A stretch of DNA of 64,000 nucleotides from DASRJG01 sp964647625 (lineage in GTDB: Bacteria > Acidobacteriota > Polarisedimenticolia > Polarisedimenticolales > DASRJG01), in the NCBI GenBank assembly GCA_964647625.1, contig CAZYHZ010000007.1:40474-104473 (forward strand). Direction: 5' to 3'. Below the pieces are notes generated by a model. The model saw nothing but the letters and a program-made list of their open reading frames with translations. It ran no database searches and had not been told where the DNA came from. A program made the position numbers and the translations under genes. The first letter of the stretch is position 1; every line of letters begins with the position of its first letter. Positions 10,057 to 19,462 of this stretch are shown in pieces.

Positions 10057-10721
10057 AGCGCGGGCTTGGCCTCGATCGTCGTGGCCTCGGGCGTGTACGG
10101 GACCGGATCGGGGATCGGCGGCGGGCTGCCGGACTTCACGATCGCCACGTGGCGGATGACGATGGGCTCGAGGGGGACGCCCTTGGGACCGACCCGGGCG
10201 TTGCAGATGCGCTCGACGACGTCCCGGCCCTCGACGATCTCTCCGAAGCAGTTATAGGACGTGTTCATCGCCGGCTCGGAGACGATCGACACGAACCACA
10301 ACACGCCGCTGCGCCGCCTCATCGAGGCGCCCGTCGTGCCGACGCGGTAGGGGTGCAGAAAGTTGTTCGGGCCGGGCTCGCTCGGAACCCAGACCGGCGG
10401 CATGCCGTGGCCGGTCCCCGTTGGATCGCCGGCTTCGAAGCGCCTGGCGAAAATCGTCTTGTGGATCGAGATCCCGTCGTAGTACGGAGCCTTCTTCTTT
10501 TCGCCGGTGTAGGGATCGACCCATTCCATGCGGCCTTCCGCGAACGCGACGAAATGCGCGACGGTCTGGGGGGCCTGCTCGACGAGCAGGCGGAACGTGA
10601 ACGTTCCGTAGCTGGTGTCGACGACGGCGTACCAACCCTGCGGGCGTTCCGGAGGTTCCGCGGCCGCCATCGCGGCAACCGCGATGACGACCGTCAGGAG
10701 CGCCCGCCGGGCGAGCGTCAT
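10053..10721 (-). CDS. Secreted cyclophilin-type peptidyl-prolyl isomerase, divergent
   Basis: A 222-residue exported protein with a signal peptide (RRALLTVVIAVAAMAAAEPP) and a cyclophilin fold (SYGTFTFRLLVEQAPQTVAHF, GDPTGTGHG, FGEIVEGRDVVERI). The usual active-site stretch FHRV...QGGDP reads IHKTIFARRFEAGDP, so the catalytic Arg is replaced by Lys and the Gln by Glu. Activity may be altered. ATG overlaps the upstream isomerase stop (ATGA), making a two-gene operon. Its 3' end runs tail-to-tail into phoR. It probably folds or scaffolds proteins in the periplasm. Confidence 0.82.
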   Translation of the reverse strand: MTLARRALLTVVIAVAAMAAAEPPERPQGWYAVVDTSYGTFTFRLLVEQAPQTVAHFVAFAEGRMEWVDPYTGEKKKAPYYDGISIHKTIFARRFEAGDPTGTGHGMPPVWVPSEPGPNNFLHPYRVGTTGASMRRRSGVLWFVSIVSEPAMNTSYNCFGEIVEGRDVVERICNARVGPKGVPLEPIVIRHVAIVKSGSPPPIPDPVPYTPEATTIEAKPAL

Positions 10722-11353
10722 TCGATGGTGGCCTTCTTGATCCCGTCGAGCTTCGGATAGTTCTTCTCGAGGAAGGCGTTGCCTTCCTGCGCGATGCGGC
10801 CCTGGAGCTGCGTCAGCCCCTCGCCGTATTCGCCGTTCAGCTTGTCGACGACGTCCATCCCCTCGGTCACCTTCCCGAACGCCGCGAAGCCCATGCCGTC
10901 GAGACGCGAGTTGTCGACGAGGTTGATGAACAGCTGAACCGACCGGCTGTTCGGAGCGCCGCTCTTCGCGTAGGTGATGAACCCGCGCTTGTTGCCCTGC
11001 TTGACCGGGTCGTCCTGGATGTTGGACTGGAGCCACTTGCCGGCGATCGCCGGGTCGCCGTGAATGCCCCACTGGACGACGAATCCGGGGACGACGCGGA
11101 AGAACTTGACGCCGTCGTAGTAGCCGTTCTTGACGAGGTTGTAGAACCGGTCGGCGCCGTTGGGCGACCAGTCGCGGTGGACCTCGATCACGAACGTTCC
11201 CTTGGTGGTCTCGAACTTCGCCTTGTAAGTGTCGGGGGCCTTCGCATTGAGCTTCGACGGGTCGGTGAGCTTCTCCGGGGCGCCGATCGCGGCGCTACCG
11301 GCAAGCAAGGCGGCGGCGACGGCCGCGGCGGTTCCAAGCGATTTGAATCCCAT
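10718..11353 (-). CDS. Secreted cyclophilin-type peptidyl-prolyl isomerase
   Basis: A 211-residue periplasmic isomerase. ATG 11353 is preceded by GAGGAGGG at good spacing and yields a signal peptide ending near SAAIGAPEK. An in-frame extension further upstream lacks a ribosome site. The cyclophilin core has FETTKGTFVIEVHRDWSPNG, the active-site block VKFFRVVPGFVVQWG with the catalytic Arg kept, and FINLVDNSRLDGMGFAAFGKV. It is the first gene of a pair with the coupled divergent isomerase downstream. A folding role for exported proteins is inferred from family and signal peptide. Confidence 0.9.
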   Translation of the reverse strand: MGFKSLGTAAAVAAALLAGSAAIGAPEKLTDPSKLNAKAPDTYKAKFETTKGTFVIEVHRDWSPNGADRFYNLVKNGYYDGVKFFRVVPGFVVQWGIHGDPAIAGKWLQSNIQDDPVKQGNKRGFITYAKSGAPNSRSVQLFINLVDNSRLDGMGFAAFGKVTEGMDVVDKLNGEYGEGLTQLQGRIAQEGNAFLEKNYPKLDGIKKATIE

Positions 11354-11486
11354 GTTCTGCTTCCCTCCTCTGGACGGCCGGTCATCGTACGCGGGGTGTT
11401 GAAACCCCGCAACCACCGGGCTTTCCGGCGGATCTGGCATCCCCGAATTCGAACCCTATATTTGGCCGGGAGGGGGGGACGACCGC

Positions 11487-13073
<1,587 letters not shown>

Positions 13074-13100
13074 CGGTCCAGAATTCCTCTCTGATTTCTC

Positions 13101-13128
13101 TTGACACGGTGGTAGCACCCTCTATATT
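13101..13128 (+). promoter_or_regulatory. Strong sigma-70-type promoter for the KKAAKK peptide gene
   Basis: A perfect -35 TTGACA (13101-13106), 16-bp spacer and -10 TATATT (13123-13128) lie 28 bp after the pilT-like gene. Transcription would start near 13135, exactly at the base of a hairpin. This is the best consensus promoter I see in the window. Confidence 0.8.
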
Positions 13129-13135
13129 GGGGCGC

Positions 13136-13187
13136 GATCTGGTGATACCACCAGATCTTGAGCCCCGTTCCCCGGGCGGAAGCTCAA
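13136..13187 (+). promoter_or_regulatory. Structured 5' leader with two hairpins
   Basis: GATCTGGTG (13136-13144) and CACCAGATC (13149-13157) form a perfect 9-bp stem with a 4-base loop at the predicted transcript 5' end. TTGAGC (13158-13163) pairs with GCTCAA (13182-13187) around a GC-rich inner loop. A 5'-terminal stem-loop commonly stabilises mRNA, and an RNA regulator is also possible. Function is inferred from pairing only. Confidence 0.6.
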
Positions 13188-13216
13188 CACGGTACCGGGA
13201 TAGGAGATGACCGAAC

Positions 13217-13276
13217 ATGGCTACCAAGAAAAAGGCTGCGAAGAAGACCACCAAGAAGAAGGCTGCGAAGAAGTAA
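13217..13276 (+). CDS. 19-residue lysine/alanine-rich peptide (histone H1-tail-like)
   Basis: A complete tiny frame encodes MATKKKAAKKTTKKKAAKK. AGGAG (13202-13206) sits 10 bases before the ATG, so translation is well supported. It has a near-consensus promoter, a structured leader and a perfect terminator of its own, which is unusual for so short a gene. The composition (11 Lys, no acidic or aromatic residue) resembles H1-like or AlgP-type KKAAKK tails that bind DNA or RNA. A nucleoid, ribosome or RNA-binding role is inference. Alternatively the transcript itself is the functional product. Conventional gene callers would skip it. Confidence 0.7.
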   Translation: MATKKKAAKKTTKKKAAKK

Positions 13277-13308
13277 CTCGTTTTCAAGACAACTCAGGCC
13301 GTTCGTGG

Positions 13309-13344
13309 AAAGGGCCGGTGGCGACACCGGCCCTTTTCTTTTTC
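13309..13344 (+). terminator. Rho-independent terminator of the KKAAKK unit
   Basis: AAAGGGCCGGTG (13309-13320), loop GCGA, and CACCGGCCCTTT (13325-13336) give a perfect 12-bp stem followed by a T-rich tail (TCTTTTTC). It closes a transcript of about 210 bases that begins near 13135. Confidence 0.9.
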
Positions 13345-13387
13345 GGACCGCGGCCTCCATGGTTACGATGATCCGGTGACGTCGACG

Positions 13388-13912
13388 ATGGCGAATGGTT
13401 TCCGGGCCCTGCTCGGTGGAGTACTCGTCATCGTCGCAAGCACCGGCGGGCTCGCCGCGGAGGATGCGGCGCCGACGTGGCGGACGGCGGGGCTGATCCG
13501 CGCGCACTGGGACTACCCTGCAAAAGCCTCAGCCGGATTCGGGGTGATCACCGGACGCCTGCCCGCGAACTTCAGCTGTCAGTCGTCGTGTCTGTTCCGC
13601 GGCGTGACCGTGCAGGGCGCGGCGGGCCTGGGCGGAGGCGAGATTGCCGTCGGCTACGGCAGCTTGGTCGCCGGCGCGGGGAGCGGCCGCTGGCTACTGC
13701 GACGGGATTACGTCGGCTACGGCGTCCGGCTCGCGACCGTGAGGACCTGGGGGCGCAGCAACATCGAGCCGGAGGGCGCCACGTTTCTCGGGGTCGAGGG
13801 GGCGGGCGCGATCGCTCAGTTCGGATTTCGCTTGGGGTTATTCCACCAAGTCGAATCCGGCGCACACGCGTCGAACTGGAGGGTGTTCGGCGGCTTGGGA
13901 TGGGGATTTTGA
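13388..13912 (+). CDS. Exported hypothetical protein, possible small barrel
   Basis: A 174-residue protein with a signal peptide (GFRALLGGVLVIVASTGGLAAED). The mature part is Gly- and aromatic-rich with short alternating strands (GVTVQGAAGLGGGEIAVGYG, FGFRLGLFHQ, WRVFGGLGWGF) and ends in Phe, which would suit a small outer-membrane barrel. It has two Cys (SCQSSC). A GTG 12 bp upstream is an alternative start. Neither start has a strong ribosome site. It is followed directly by another secreted protein gene. I do not recognise a family. Confidence 0.6.
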   Translation: MANGFRALLGGVLVIVASTGGLAAEDAAPTWRTAGLIRAHWDYPAKASAGFGVITGRLPANFSCQSSCLFRGVTVQGAAGLGGGEIAVGYGSLVAGAGSGRWLLRRDYVGYGVRLATVRTWGRSNIEPEGATFLGVEGAGAIAQFGFRLGLFHQVESGAHASNWRVFGGLGWGF

Positions 13913-13913
13913 A

Positions 13914-14927
13914 GTGAGACGCGCGTGGACGGCGATCGCCGTCGCCGCTTCGCTTTCGGCCGCGCCCGCGGCGGCGCTCGAGACCGATCAGTTCTTCGCG
14001 TGGGGCCGCCCGCTGGCGGATGCCTCGGCCGCGATCGACGATCGCATCAACGAGGAGATGCGCGAGGCTCTCGAGCACCCGAGCCCGGCCCATCTGCGCA
14101 TCCGAACGTGCGCGGAGGCGGAGAGGGCCATCGAGGATCGATTGCGACACGCCCTCATCAGCACGCCCGAGGCGTGGATCGTGAACACGTCGTCGATCGA
14201 GCGCATTCCCGGAGGCGGCGCCGATGACGACGAGTACCGCCGCACGGACGTGTACAGCGGCGCGCCTCCGCTCGATCCCGTTCGGTTGATGCCGATGAGC
14301 CCGACGATCGAGATCGACGGAGTGAGGCTCGGCACGGACAAGATCAGCCACTTCTTCAACGACGGCGCGATGATCTGGGGGGTCTACCGCCGTGCGGCGC
14401 GCCGCGGCGATCCGCCCGCGGAGTCCGTCGCGAAGGCCGTGCGCTACGGCATCCGGATGGAACGAACGGTGCTCGGCACTAGCACCTCGGGCATCTTCTC
14501 GCTCGCCGACCTCGAGGCCAACTACCAAGGGATGATGTTCTACCGCCAGCTGTGCGAGGGCGACGCGCCGGAGCTGGTCTTCACCCCCGCGGGCTGGCGC
14601 GTCGGGAGGCCGTTCGACATCCGCGGCTACGTCACCCCGGAGTGGGACGAATCCTGGCAGCCGAACATCTACGCCTCGAGGCGCTGGGCGTCGGTCAAGG
14701 GCGTGATGGAACGGCACTGCGCCGAGCTTCGGGACCCCGAGGTCGCGAGGCGCCGGGCGGACTACGCCGCGCGCGACCGCGAGACGCCGACGGAGCGCGA
14801 GGTCTTGGCACTCGTCGCCGCGGGCAAGCTCGACGACCCGATTCGCTTTTCGATCGATGCGGTGTGCGGGACGGGGGTGCTGCGCGCCCTCACGCCGAAG
14901 GGGTCCCCTGCCGACTCAAGTCGATGA
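13914..14927 (+). CDS. Exported hypothetical protein with DKISHFF motif
   Basis: A 337-residue protein with a signal peptide (AWTAIAVAASLSAAPAAAL). Its most conserved-looking part is LGTDKISHFFNDGAMIWGVY near residue 140, followed by LADLEANYQGMMFYRQLC. The DK-x-x-HF arrangement recalls the membrane-associated DUF2279/YfiM type, but that is only a resemblance. It starts at a GTG one base after the preceding stop, so the two genes are probably an operon. Its last 38 bases overlap the opposing deaminase gene. Function unknown. Confidence 0.65.
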   Translation: MRRAWTAIAVAASLSAAPAAALETDQFFAWGRPLADASAAIDDRINEEMREALEHPSPAHLRIRTCAEAERAIEDRLRHALISTPEAWIVNTSSIERIPGGGADDDEYRRTDVYSGAPPLDPVRLMPMSPTIEIDGVRLGTDKISHFFNDGAMIWGVYRRAARRGDPPAESVAKAVRYGIRMERTVLGTSTSGIFSLADLEANYQGMMFYRQLCEGDAPELVFTPAGWRVGRPFDIRGYVTPEWDESWQPNIYASRRWASVKGVMERHCAELRDPEVARRRADYAARDRETPTEREVLALVAAGKLDDPIRFSIDAVCGTGVLRALTPKGSPADSSR

Positions 14928-15333
14928 GCTGGATCCCGAGCCGCGCCGCGACCTCGATGCTGCGCGTGTCCCGGTAGAACTCGCCGTAGTAGATCGTCCG
15001 AATTCCGCCGTTCGAGATCAGCTTGAAGCAGGACCAGCACGGCGAGGCCGTGGTGTAGATCTCGGCGCCTTCGATGCGGACACCGTTCTTCGCGGCCTGG
15101 ATGATCGCATTGGCCTCGGCGTGGACGGTCGCGACGCAGTGCCCGTCCTCCATCAAGTGGCCGACGTCGTCGCAGTGCGGCATGCCGCGGATCGAGCCGT
15201 TGTAGCCGGTCGACAGGATGGTCTTGTCGCGAACGATCACCGCGCCGACGTGCTTCCGGTCGCAGGTCGACCGCGTCGCCGCCTGGTGCGCGATGTTCAT
15301 GAAATACGTGTGCCAGTCGACCCGTTCGGCCAT
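14890..15333 (-). CDS. dCMP deaminase-family enzyme (ComEB-like)
   Basis: A 147-residue cytidine/deoxycytidylate deaminase that would make dUMP for thymidylate synthesis. The zinc site is complete: HAEAN (catalytic Glu) in the middle and SPCWSCFK (the two Cys ligands) after it, with upstream GYNGSIRGMPHCDD typical of dCMP deaminases. Length is normal. The gene overlaps the end of the opposing exported protein by 38 bp. It is separated from the downstream regulator operon and seems to be a stand-alone housekeeping gene. Confidence 0.93.
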   Translation of the reverse strand: MAERVDWHTYFMNIAHQAATRSTCDRKHVGAVIVRDKTILSTGYNGSIRGMPHCDDVGHLMEDGHCVATVHAEANAIIQAAKNGVRIEGAEIYTTASPCWSCFKLISNGGIRTIYYGEFYRDTRSIEVAARLGIQLIDLSRQGTPSA

Positions 15334-15366
15334 GCGCGGGATGCTAGCATGGCTCCGTAGCGGTCC

Positions 15367-16758
15367 TCAGCCGACGAGCTTGTTCTTGCTCCAACGCGTG
15401 TTCTTGATCTCGTACTTGGCGACCTTGTAGTTCATGACGCGCGACGAGATCCCCAGGAACTTCGCGGCATCCTTTTGCACCCAGTTGCTGATGCGGAGCG
15501 CTTCGAGGATGGCCTGCCGCTCGAGCTCGTCGAGCGCGATGCCGGTGGGAGGCAGGCGCAGATTGAGCGACGCGATGTTGTCGGAGGCGGCCCGGCCCGC
15601 GGCGCCGAGGTTCAGGTCTTCTTCCTGGAGGAAACGCGCCTCGGCCATCAGCACCGCGCGCTCGATGGTGTTCTCGAGCTCCCGGATGTTTCCCGGCCAG
15701 GTGTGGCGCTTCAGGGCGCGCACGGCGGCGGGCTCGAGCCCACGGACGTCCTTCTTCAGCTCCTTCGCGTACCGCTCGATGAAGTGCGACGCGAGGGGCA
15801 CGATGTCTTCCTTCCGCTCGCGCAGCGGAGGGACGCTGATGTTCACGACGTTCAGCCGGTAGTAGAGGTCTTCGCGGAACTCGCCTCGATGGATCGCTTC
15901 TTCGAGGTTCTTGTTCGTCGCCGCGACGAGCCTCACGTCCACCTTGACGGTCCGCGAGCCGCCCAGCCGCTCGAACTCGCGCTCTTGAAGCACGCGCAGC
16001 ACCTTGGCCTGCGTCGAGGCGGTCATGTTCCCGATCTCGTCCAGGAAGAGCGTGCCTTCGTTCGCCAGCTCGAACCGGCCGGTCCGCTGGCGGTCGGCGC
16101 CCGTGAACGCGCCGCGCTCGTGTCCGAACAGCTCGGATTCGAGCAAGCTCTCGTGCAGCGCGGCGCAGTTCATCTTGACGAACGGCCGGTCCGAGCGGCT
16201 GGAGTTCCGATGCAGCGCTTCGGCCACCAGCTCCTTGCCGACGCCGGTCTCGCCGAGGACGAGGACCGTCGCGTTCGACCGGGCGACCTTCTCGATCGTG
16301 CGGAACACCTCTTTCATCTGGGGGCTCTCCCCCACGATGTTCTCGAACCTCGGAACGATCTCGGCCCGGTCGTAGGCTTCGATGCGCGCGAGCAGGCGGC
16401 GGTGCTCCACCGCGCGCTCGACCTTCAGCTCCATCTCCTCGAGATCGAAGGGCTTGAGCACGTAGTCGTAGGCGCCGGCCTTCATCGCATCGACGGCGGA
16501 CTCGACCGTACCGTACGCCGTCATGACCAGCCCGACGGTGCCCTCGTTGATCATCTTCGCGCGCTTCAGGACCTCGAGGCCGTTCTTCTGAGGCATCTGG
16601 TAGTCCGTCACCAGAACGTCGAAGACCGACTCCTCGAGGCGGGCGAACGCCTCCGCGCCGTCCGCCGCTTCCACGACGTCCCAGCCGCGCTCCCTGAAGG
16701 CCGTCGCGATCCCCTGACGAAGCGTGGATTCGTCCTCCGCCACCAGCATCTTCTTCAT
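15367..16758 (-). CDS. NtrC-family sigma-54-dependent response regulator
   Basis: A 463-residue activator. The receiver (residues 1-120) has EDE near residue 8 and Asp in DVLVTDYQMPQKNG. The AAA+ domain has Walker A GETGVGKE, GHERGAFTGA (the GAFTGA loop that contacts sigma-54) and LFLDEIG. The C-terminus has a Fis-type helix-turn-helix (LERQAILEALRISNWVQKDAAKFLGIS). ATG 16758 overlaps the kinase stop and a ribosome site (GGAG) precedes it. A longer open frame upstream is shadow coding over the kinase. Targets are unknown. Sigma-54 control of surface polysaccharide or motility genes nearby is possible but not shown. Confidence 0.93.
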   Translation of the reverse strand: MKKMLVAEDESTLRQGIATAFRERGWDVVEAADGAEAFARLEESVFDVLVTDYQMPQKNGLEVLKRAKMINEGTVGLVMTAYGTVESAVDAMKAGAYDYVLKPFDLEEMELKVERAVEHRRLLARIEAYDRAEIVPRFENIVGESPQMKEVFRTIEKVARSNATVLVLGETGVGKELVAEALHRNSSRSDRPFVKMNCAALHESLLESELFGHERGAFTGADRQRTGRFELANEGTLFLDEIGNMTASTQAKVLRVLQEREFERLGGSRTVKVDVRLVAATNKNLEEAIHRGEFREDLYYRLNVVNISVPPLRERKEDIVPLASHFIERYAKELKKDVRGLEPAAVRALKRHTWPGNIRELENTIERAVLMAEARFLQEEDLNLGAAGRAASDNIASLNLRLPPTGIALDELERQAILEALRISNWVQKDAAKFLGISSRVMNYKVAKYEIKNTRWSKNKLVG

Positions 16759-17954
16759 GCGTGCATCTCCACGCTCCCTACGGTCACCATGGGGAGCCGG
16801 ACTGTGAATTCGGTGCCGCCGCCCGCCCGGCTCGCGACGTCGATGAGCCCGCGGTGCGAGTCGACGATCTTCTTGGCCATCGACAAGCCGACGCCCGACC
16901 CCTGCTTTTTCGTCGTGAAGAACGGGTGGAACAGCTTGTCCAGGTGCTCCGGAGGAATCCCCGGGCCGGTGTCCGAGACCCGGATCACCACATACGCGTC
17001 GAACGAGGGCCGGGCCGGCTCCATGCCGGCCGGCCGGTACGGCGTGGTCGAGGCGACCGGCGCCTTCGCGGTCGTAACGTCGATGGTGAGCGTCCCGTGC
17101 TCGCCCATCGCTTCCATCGCGTTCAGGAACAGATTCTCGAAGACCTGGCGGAGCTGTCCGCGGTCCATCATGAATTCGGGGCACGCCGTCGTGGTCGTGC
17201 GCCGGATCTGCAGCCCGGGCTTTCCGCGCCGTCCGATGGCGACGGTCAGCGCGTCGTCGAGGACGCCGTCGATCAGGGCCGGCGCCAGCGTCGGAAGCGT
17301 CGGCTTCACGAACTCGAGGCTCGAGGTGATCGTGCGGTTCAGGCGGCGCACCTCGGCGATGATCTTGTCGAGCAGCTCGCGCGCCTGGTCCTCTTGCGGC
17401 AAGCGCCGCTTCAGCAGCGAGGACGACACCTCGATCGAGGCGAGCGGGTTCCGGATCTCGTGCGCGAGGTTTGCCGCCATCTGCCCGAGCGCGGCGAGGC
17501 GGTCCTTCAGGCGCTCCTGCTCTTCCTTGTGCTCGACGTGCGTGAGGTCCTTGAAGAAGAGCGCCGCTCCCGCCGGCGCGCCGTCTTCGCCCGGCACGAG
17601 CGACAGCGTGAAGCCGATGGTCTTGCCCTGCTCGGTCCTCGCCTTGAGGTCGATCTCGGCGCGGTTGGGAAGGAACGACATCGAGAACGACTCGCGCAGG
17701 ATCGTCGCGAGCTGGGGATGGTCGGCGAGCGCGTCCTCGATCGCCGCGCCCCGCGGAGGCAGAGCCGGAAGCTCGAGGATCGTGCGCGCGTGCTCGTTCA
17801 CCATCACGACGCCGCCCGACCGCTCGATCACGAGGATCCCGCAGCGCATGCCCTCGATCAGGCGCCGATAGAACTCCGCGGCGCCGGAATCCGTGCGCAT
17901 CGTGGTCGCGGCGCCGCTTCGGGCCGCATCGTGTGCGGACATGGCTCGATTCAA
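16755..17954 (-). CDS. NtrB-like PAS sensor histidine kinase
   Basis: A 399-residue soluble kinase without obvious membrane segments. A PAS-like domain comes first (CGILVIERSGGVVMVNEHAR). The phospho-acceptor His follows in NLAHEIRNPLASIEVSSSLL, and the ATPase has N box FLNAMEAMG, G1 VSDTGPGIP and G2 GSGVGLSMAKKIV. The HEIRNP form is typical of NtrB-type partners of NtrC regulators. Its stop overlaps the regulator ATG (ATGA), so the two form one unit. ATG 17942 (MSAHDAA) is an alternative start. The signal sensed is unknown. Confidence 0.92.
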   Translation of the reverse strand: MNRAMSAHDAARSGAATTMRTDSGAAEFYRRLIEGMRCGILVIERSGGVVMVNEHARTILELPALPPRGAAIEDALADHPQLATILRESFSMSFLPNRAEIDLKARTEQGKTIGFTLSLVPGEDGAPAGAALFFKDLTHVEHKEEQERLKDRLAALGQMAANLAHEIRNPLASIEVSSSLLKRRLPQEDQARELLDKIIAEVRRLNRTITSSLEFVKPTLPTLAPALIDGVLDDALTVAIGRRGKPGLQIRRTTTTACPEFMMDRGQLRQVFENLFLNAMEAMGEHGTLTIDVTTAKAPVASTTPYRPAGMEPARPSFDAYVVIRVSDTGPGIPPEHLDKLFHPFFTTKKQGSGVGLSMAKKIVDSHRGLIDVASRAGGGTEFTVRLPMVTVGSVEMHA

Positions 17955-18048
17955 GTTCGATCCCCGTGCTGACGAGGCGGAATCTAGGTTCCGGATCGGT
18001 CCGGGGCAACCAAGGCGGGGCCGGATTTTTCGCCTGGCGGCGAGGTTT

Positions 18049-18609
18049 TTACGAGCCGGTCACCGAGCCCGCAAACCACGAGATGCCGCCGATCGGCTGG
18101 GGCGTCGACTGGCCGTCGTAAACGACCGCGTTCTGGATCGACAGCGGGTAGGACCCCGCCTGCTTCACGCGGAACTGGAGCCCGACCATGGTCGCCGTTC
18201 CGCCGACGTTGGACACGGTGTTCTGCGTGTGCGAGATGCCGGCGACGATGCGATTCGGATTCTGAGGATCGACGCCCACCGTGTAGTTCGGGGCGTTGTC
18301 GTTCTGCTCGAAGACGGTTCCGTGCGTGAACCCGACGAAGACCGTGTGCGCGTTGTCGAACACCACCTCGAACGCCGTACCGAACGCTCCGTTGACCCCC
18401 GTCAGCGTCACGTTCACGGTGACGACGTCGTTGTTCGTGGTCCCTTGGGCCATGGCGGCGGTGTCGGCACCCGGCGAGGCCTGGGCGGGCGTGAAACCCG
18501 CTGCGACGGGCGTCGGAGACCCGGCCGGATCGGAGCCGCCGCCCCCTCCGCCTCCGCACGCCGGAGCCGCGATCAGGACCGACAGCAGGACGATCGACGC
18601 GAATCGCAT
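18049..18609 (-). CDS. Cohesin-like domain lipoprotein
   Basis: A 186-residue exported protein. The N-terminus has a short hydrophobic stretch ending in APACGGGGGGG, so the Cys is a likely lipid anchor, though the lipobox is imperfect. The body fits a cohesin-type beta-sandwich: DVVTVNVTLTGVNGAFGTAF near residue 60, FEVVFDNAHTVFVGFTHGTV, and TATMVGLQFRVKQAGSYPLS near the end. Cohesins bind dockerins. The gene 13 bp upstream encodes a dockerin-like C-terminus, so the two may form a surface pair. GGAG precedes the ATG. The call rests on pattern and context, and the sequence is divergent. Confidence 0.65.
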   Translation of the reverse strand: MRFASIVLLSVLIAAPACGGGGGGGSDPAGSPTPVAAGFTPAQASPGADTAAMAQGTTNNDVVTVNVTLTGVNGAFGTAFEVVFDNAHTVFVGFTHGTVFEQNDNAPNYTVGVDPQNPNRIVAGISHTQNTVSNVGGTATMVGLQFRVKQAGSYPLSIQNAVVYDGQSTPQPIGGISWFAGSVTGS

Positions 18610-18622
18610 CTGGCTTCTCCGG

Positions 18623-19462
18623 CTACTGGAGCGCCGATGGGCAGGCGGAAACGGTCCAGGACTTGGTCGTCGAGGACCAGCACTTGCCCAGATTCGCCGC
18701 GATGTAGGACAGGTCGTTTCCATCCACCCAACCGTCTCCGTCGAAATCGTCGTCGGCATTGTAGTTGGGGTCGGACTCGTTGATGCCGAAGGCGCGAGAC
18801 AGGAAGACCGTGTCCTTCCCGTCGATGCGGTTCGTCGTCGTGGCGTCGGTTTGATTGATGTCGAATCGCGCCGGATTGATCTGGACCTGGAAGACCTGCG
18901 ACTTCGCCCCGAAAATGGAGTTGAGGTTCGACACGACCACGTCGACGGGACCGATCGGGGCCGGGCGGACGCTCTTGGCGGTCGGCTCGACGGTCGCCAG
19001 GAGCTGGATGTGGTTGCATCCGAGGACGGCGACCGACGCCAGCACGATCTGCGGGTTGCCGAACTCGACACGCGCGCCGCTCTGGAAATTCGCCCCGGCG
19101 ATATCCATGACGACCTGATCGCCCTGCATGATGCTCGATGGCGTGGTGGAGGCGATCGTCGGACGCGACCAACCGGAAAGCTCGTTCGAAAAGTCCGGGG
19201 ACTCGCCGGCCGAGTTGAAAGCCTTGACGGCCACGAAGTACGTCCGGCAGTCCTGCAATCCGTCGATCGTCGCCGACGTGCCGTAGGTCGTGATCGGGGT
19301 CGAGTCGTACGTTCCGGAGCTGGTTCCGTAGTACACGTGATAGCCGGTGGCGTTCGGAGTCGGGTCCCACGAGAGCACGATGGACCCCGCCTGAGCGCTG
19401 TTCATGGCAACCCAAAGAGCGACCGGGGTAACCAGAAAACCAAGGCGTCTCCCTAGGATCAC
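18623..19462 (-). CDS. Exported FN3/IPT protein with dockerin-like C-terminus
   Basis: A 279-residue secreted protein. I chose GTG 19462 because GGGAGG lies 5 bases before it and it gives a clean signal peptide (GRRLGFLVTPVALWVAMNSAQAG). An FN3 domain (about residues 27-115; SIVLSWDPTPNATGYHVYYG) is followed by an IPT/TIG-like domain (STTPSSIMQGDQVVMDIAGA) and a dockerin-like pair of calcium loops near residues 200-262. The second loop, DFDGDGWVDGND, is a perfect 12-residue EF-type loop with DLSYIAANLG after it. The first (DATTTNRIDGKD) is degenerate. It lies upstream of the cohesin-like lipoprotein on the same strand. Confidence 0.75.
   Translation of the reverse strand: MILGRRLGFLVTPVALWVAMNSAQAGSIVLSWDPTPNATGYHVYYGTSSGTYDSTPITTYGTSATIDGLQDCRTYFVAVKAFNSAGESPDFSNELSGWSRPTIASTTPSSIMQGDQVVMDIAGANFQSGARVEFGNPQIVLASVAVLGCNHIQLLATVEPTAKSVRPAPIGPVDVVVSNLNSIFGAKSQVFQVQINPARFDINQTDATTTNRIDGKDTVFLSRAFGINESDPNYNADDDFDGDGWVDGNDLSYIAANLGKCWSSTTKSWTVSACPSALQ

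Noticed and set aside
15367..18009. 880-codon frame suggesting a fused kinase-regulator
   Set aside because: The first half is a shifted frame of the kinase gene. The regulator begins at ATG 16758 with a ribosome site and an ATGA overlap.
18029..18050. Hairpin TCGCC-TGGC-GGCGA with T run as a terminator
   Set aside because: The T run follows the stem only on the plus strand, where no gene ends. In the direction of the minus-strand genes it is followed by A residues.
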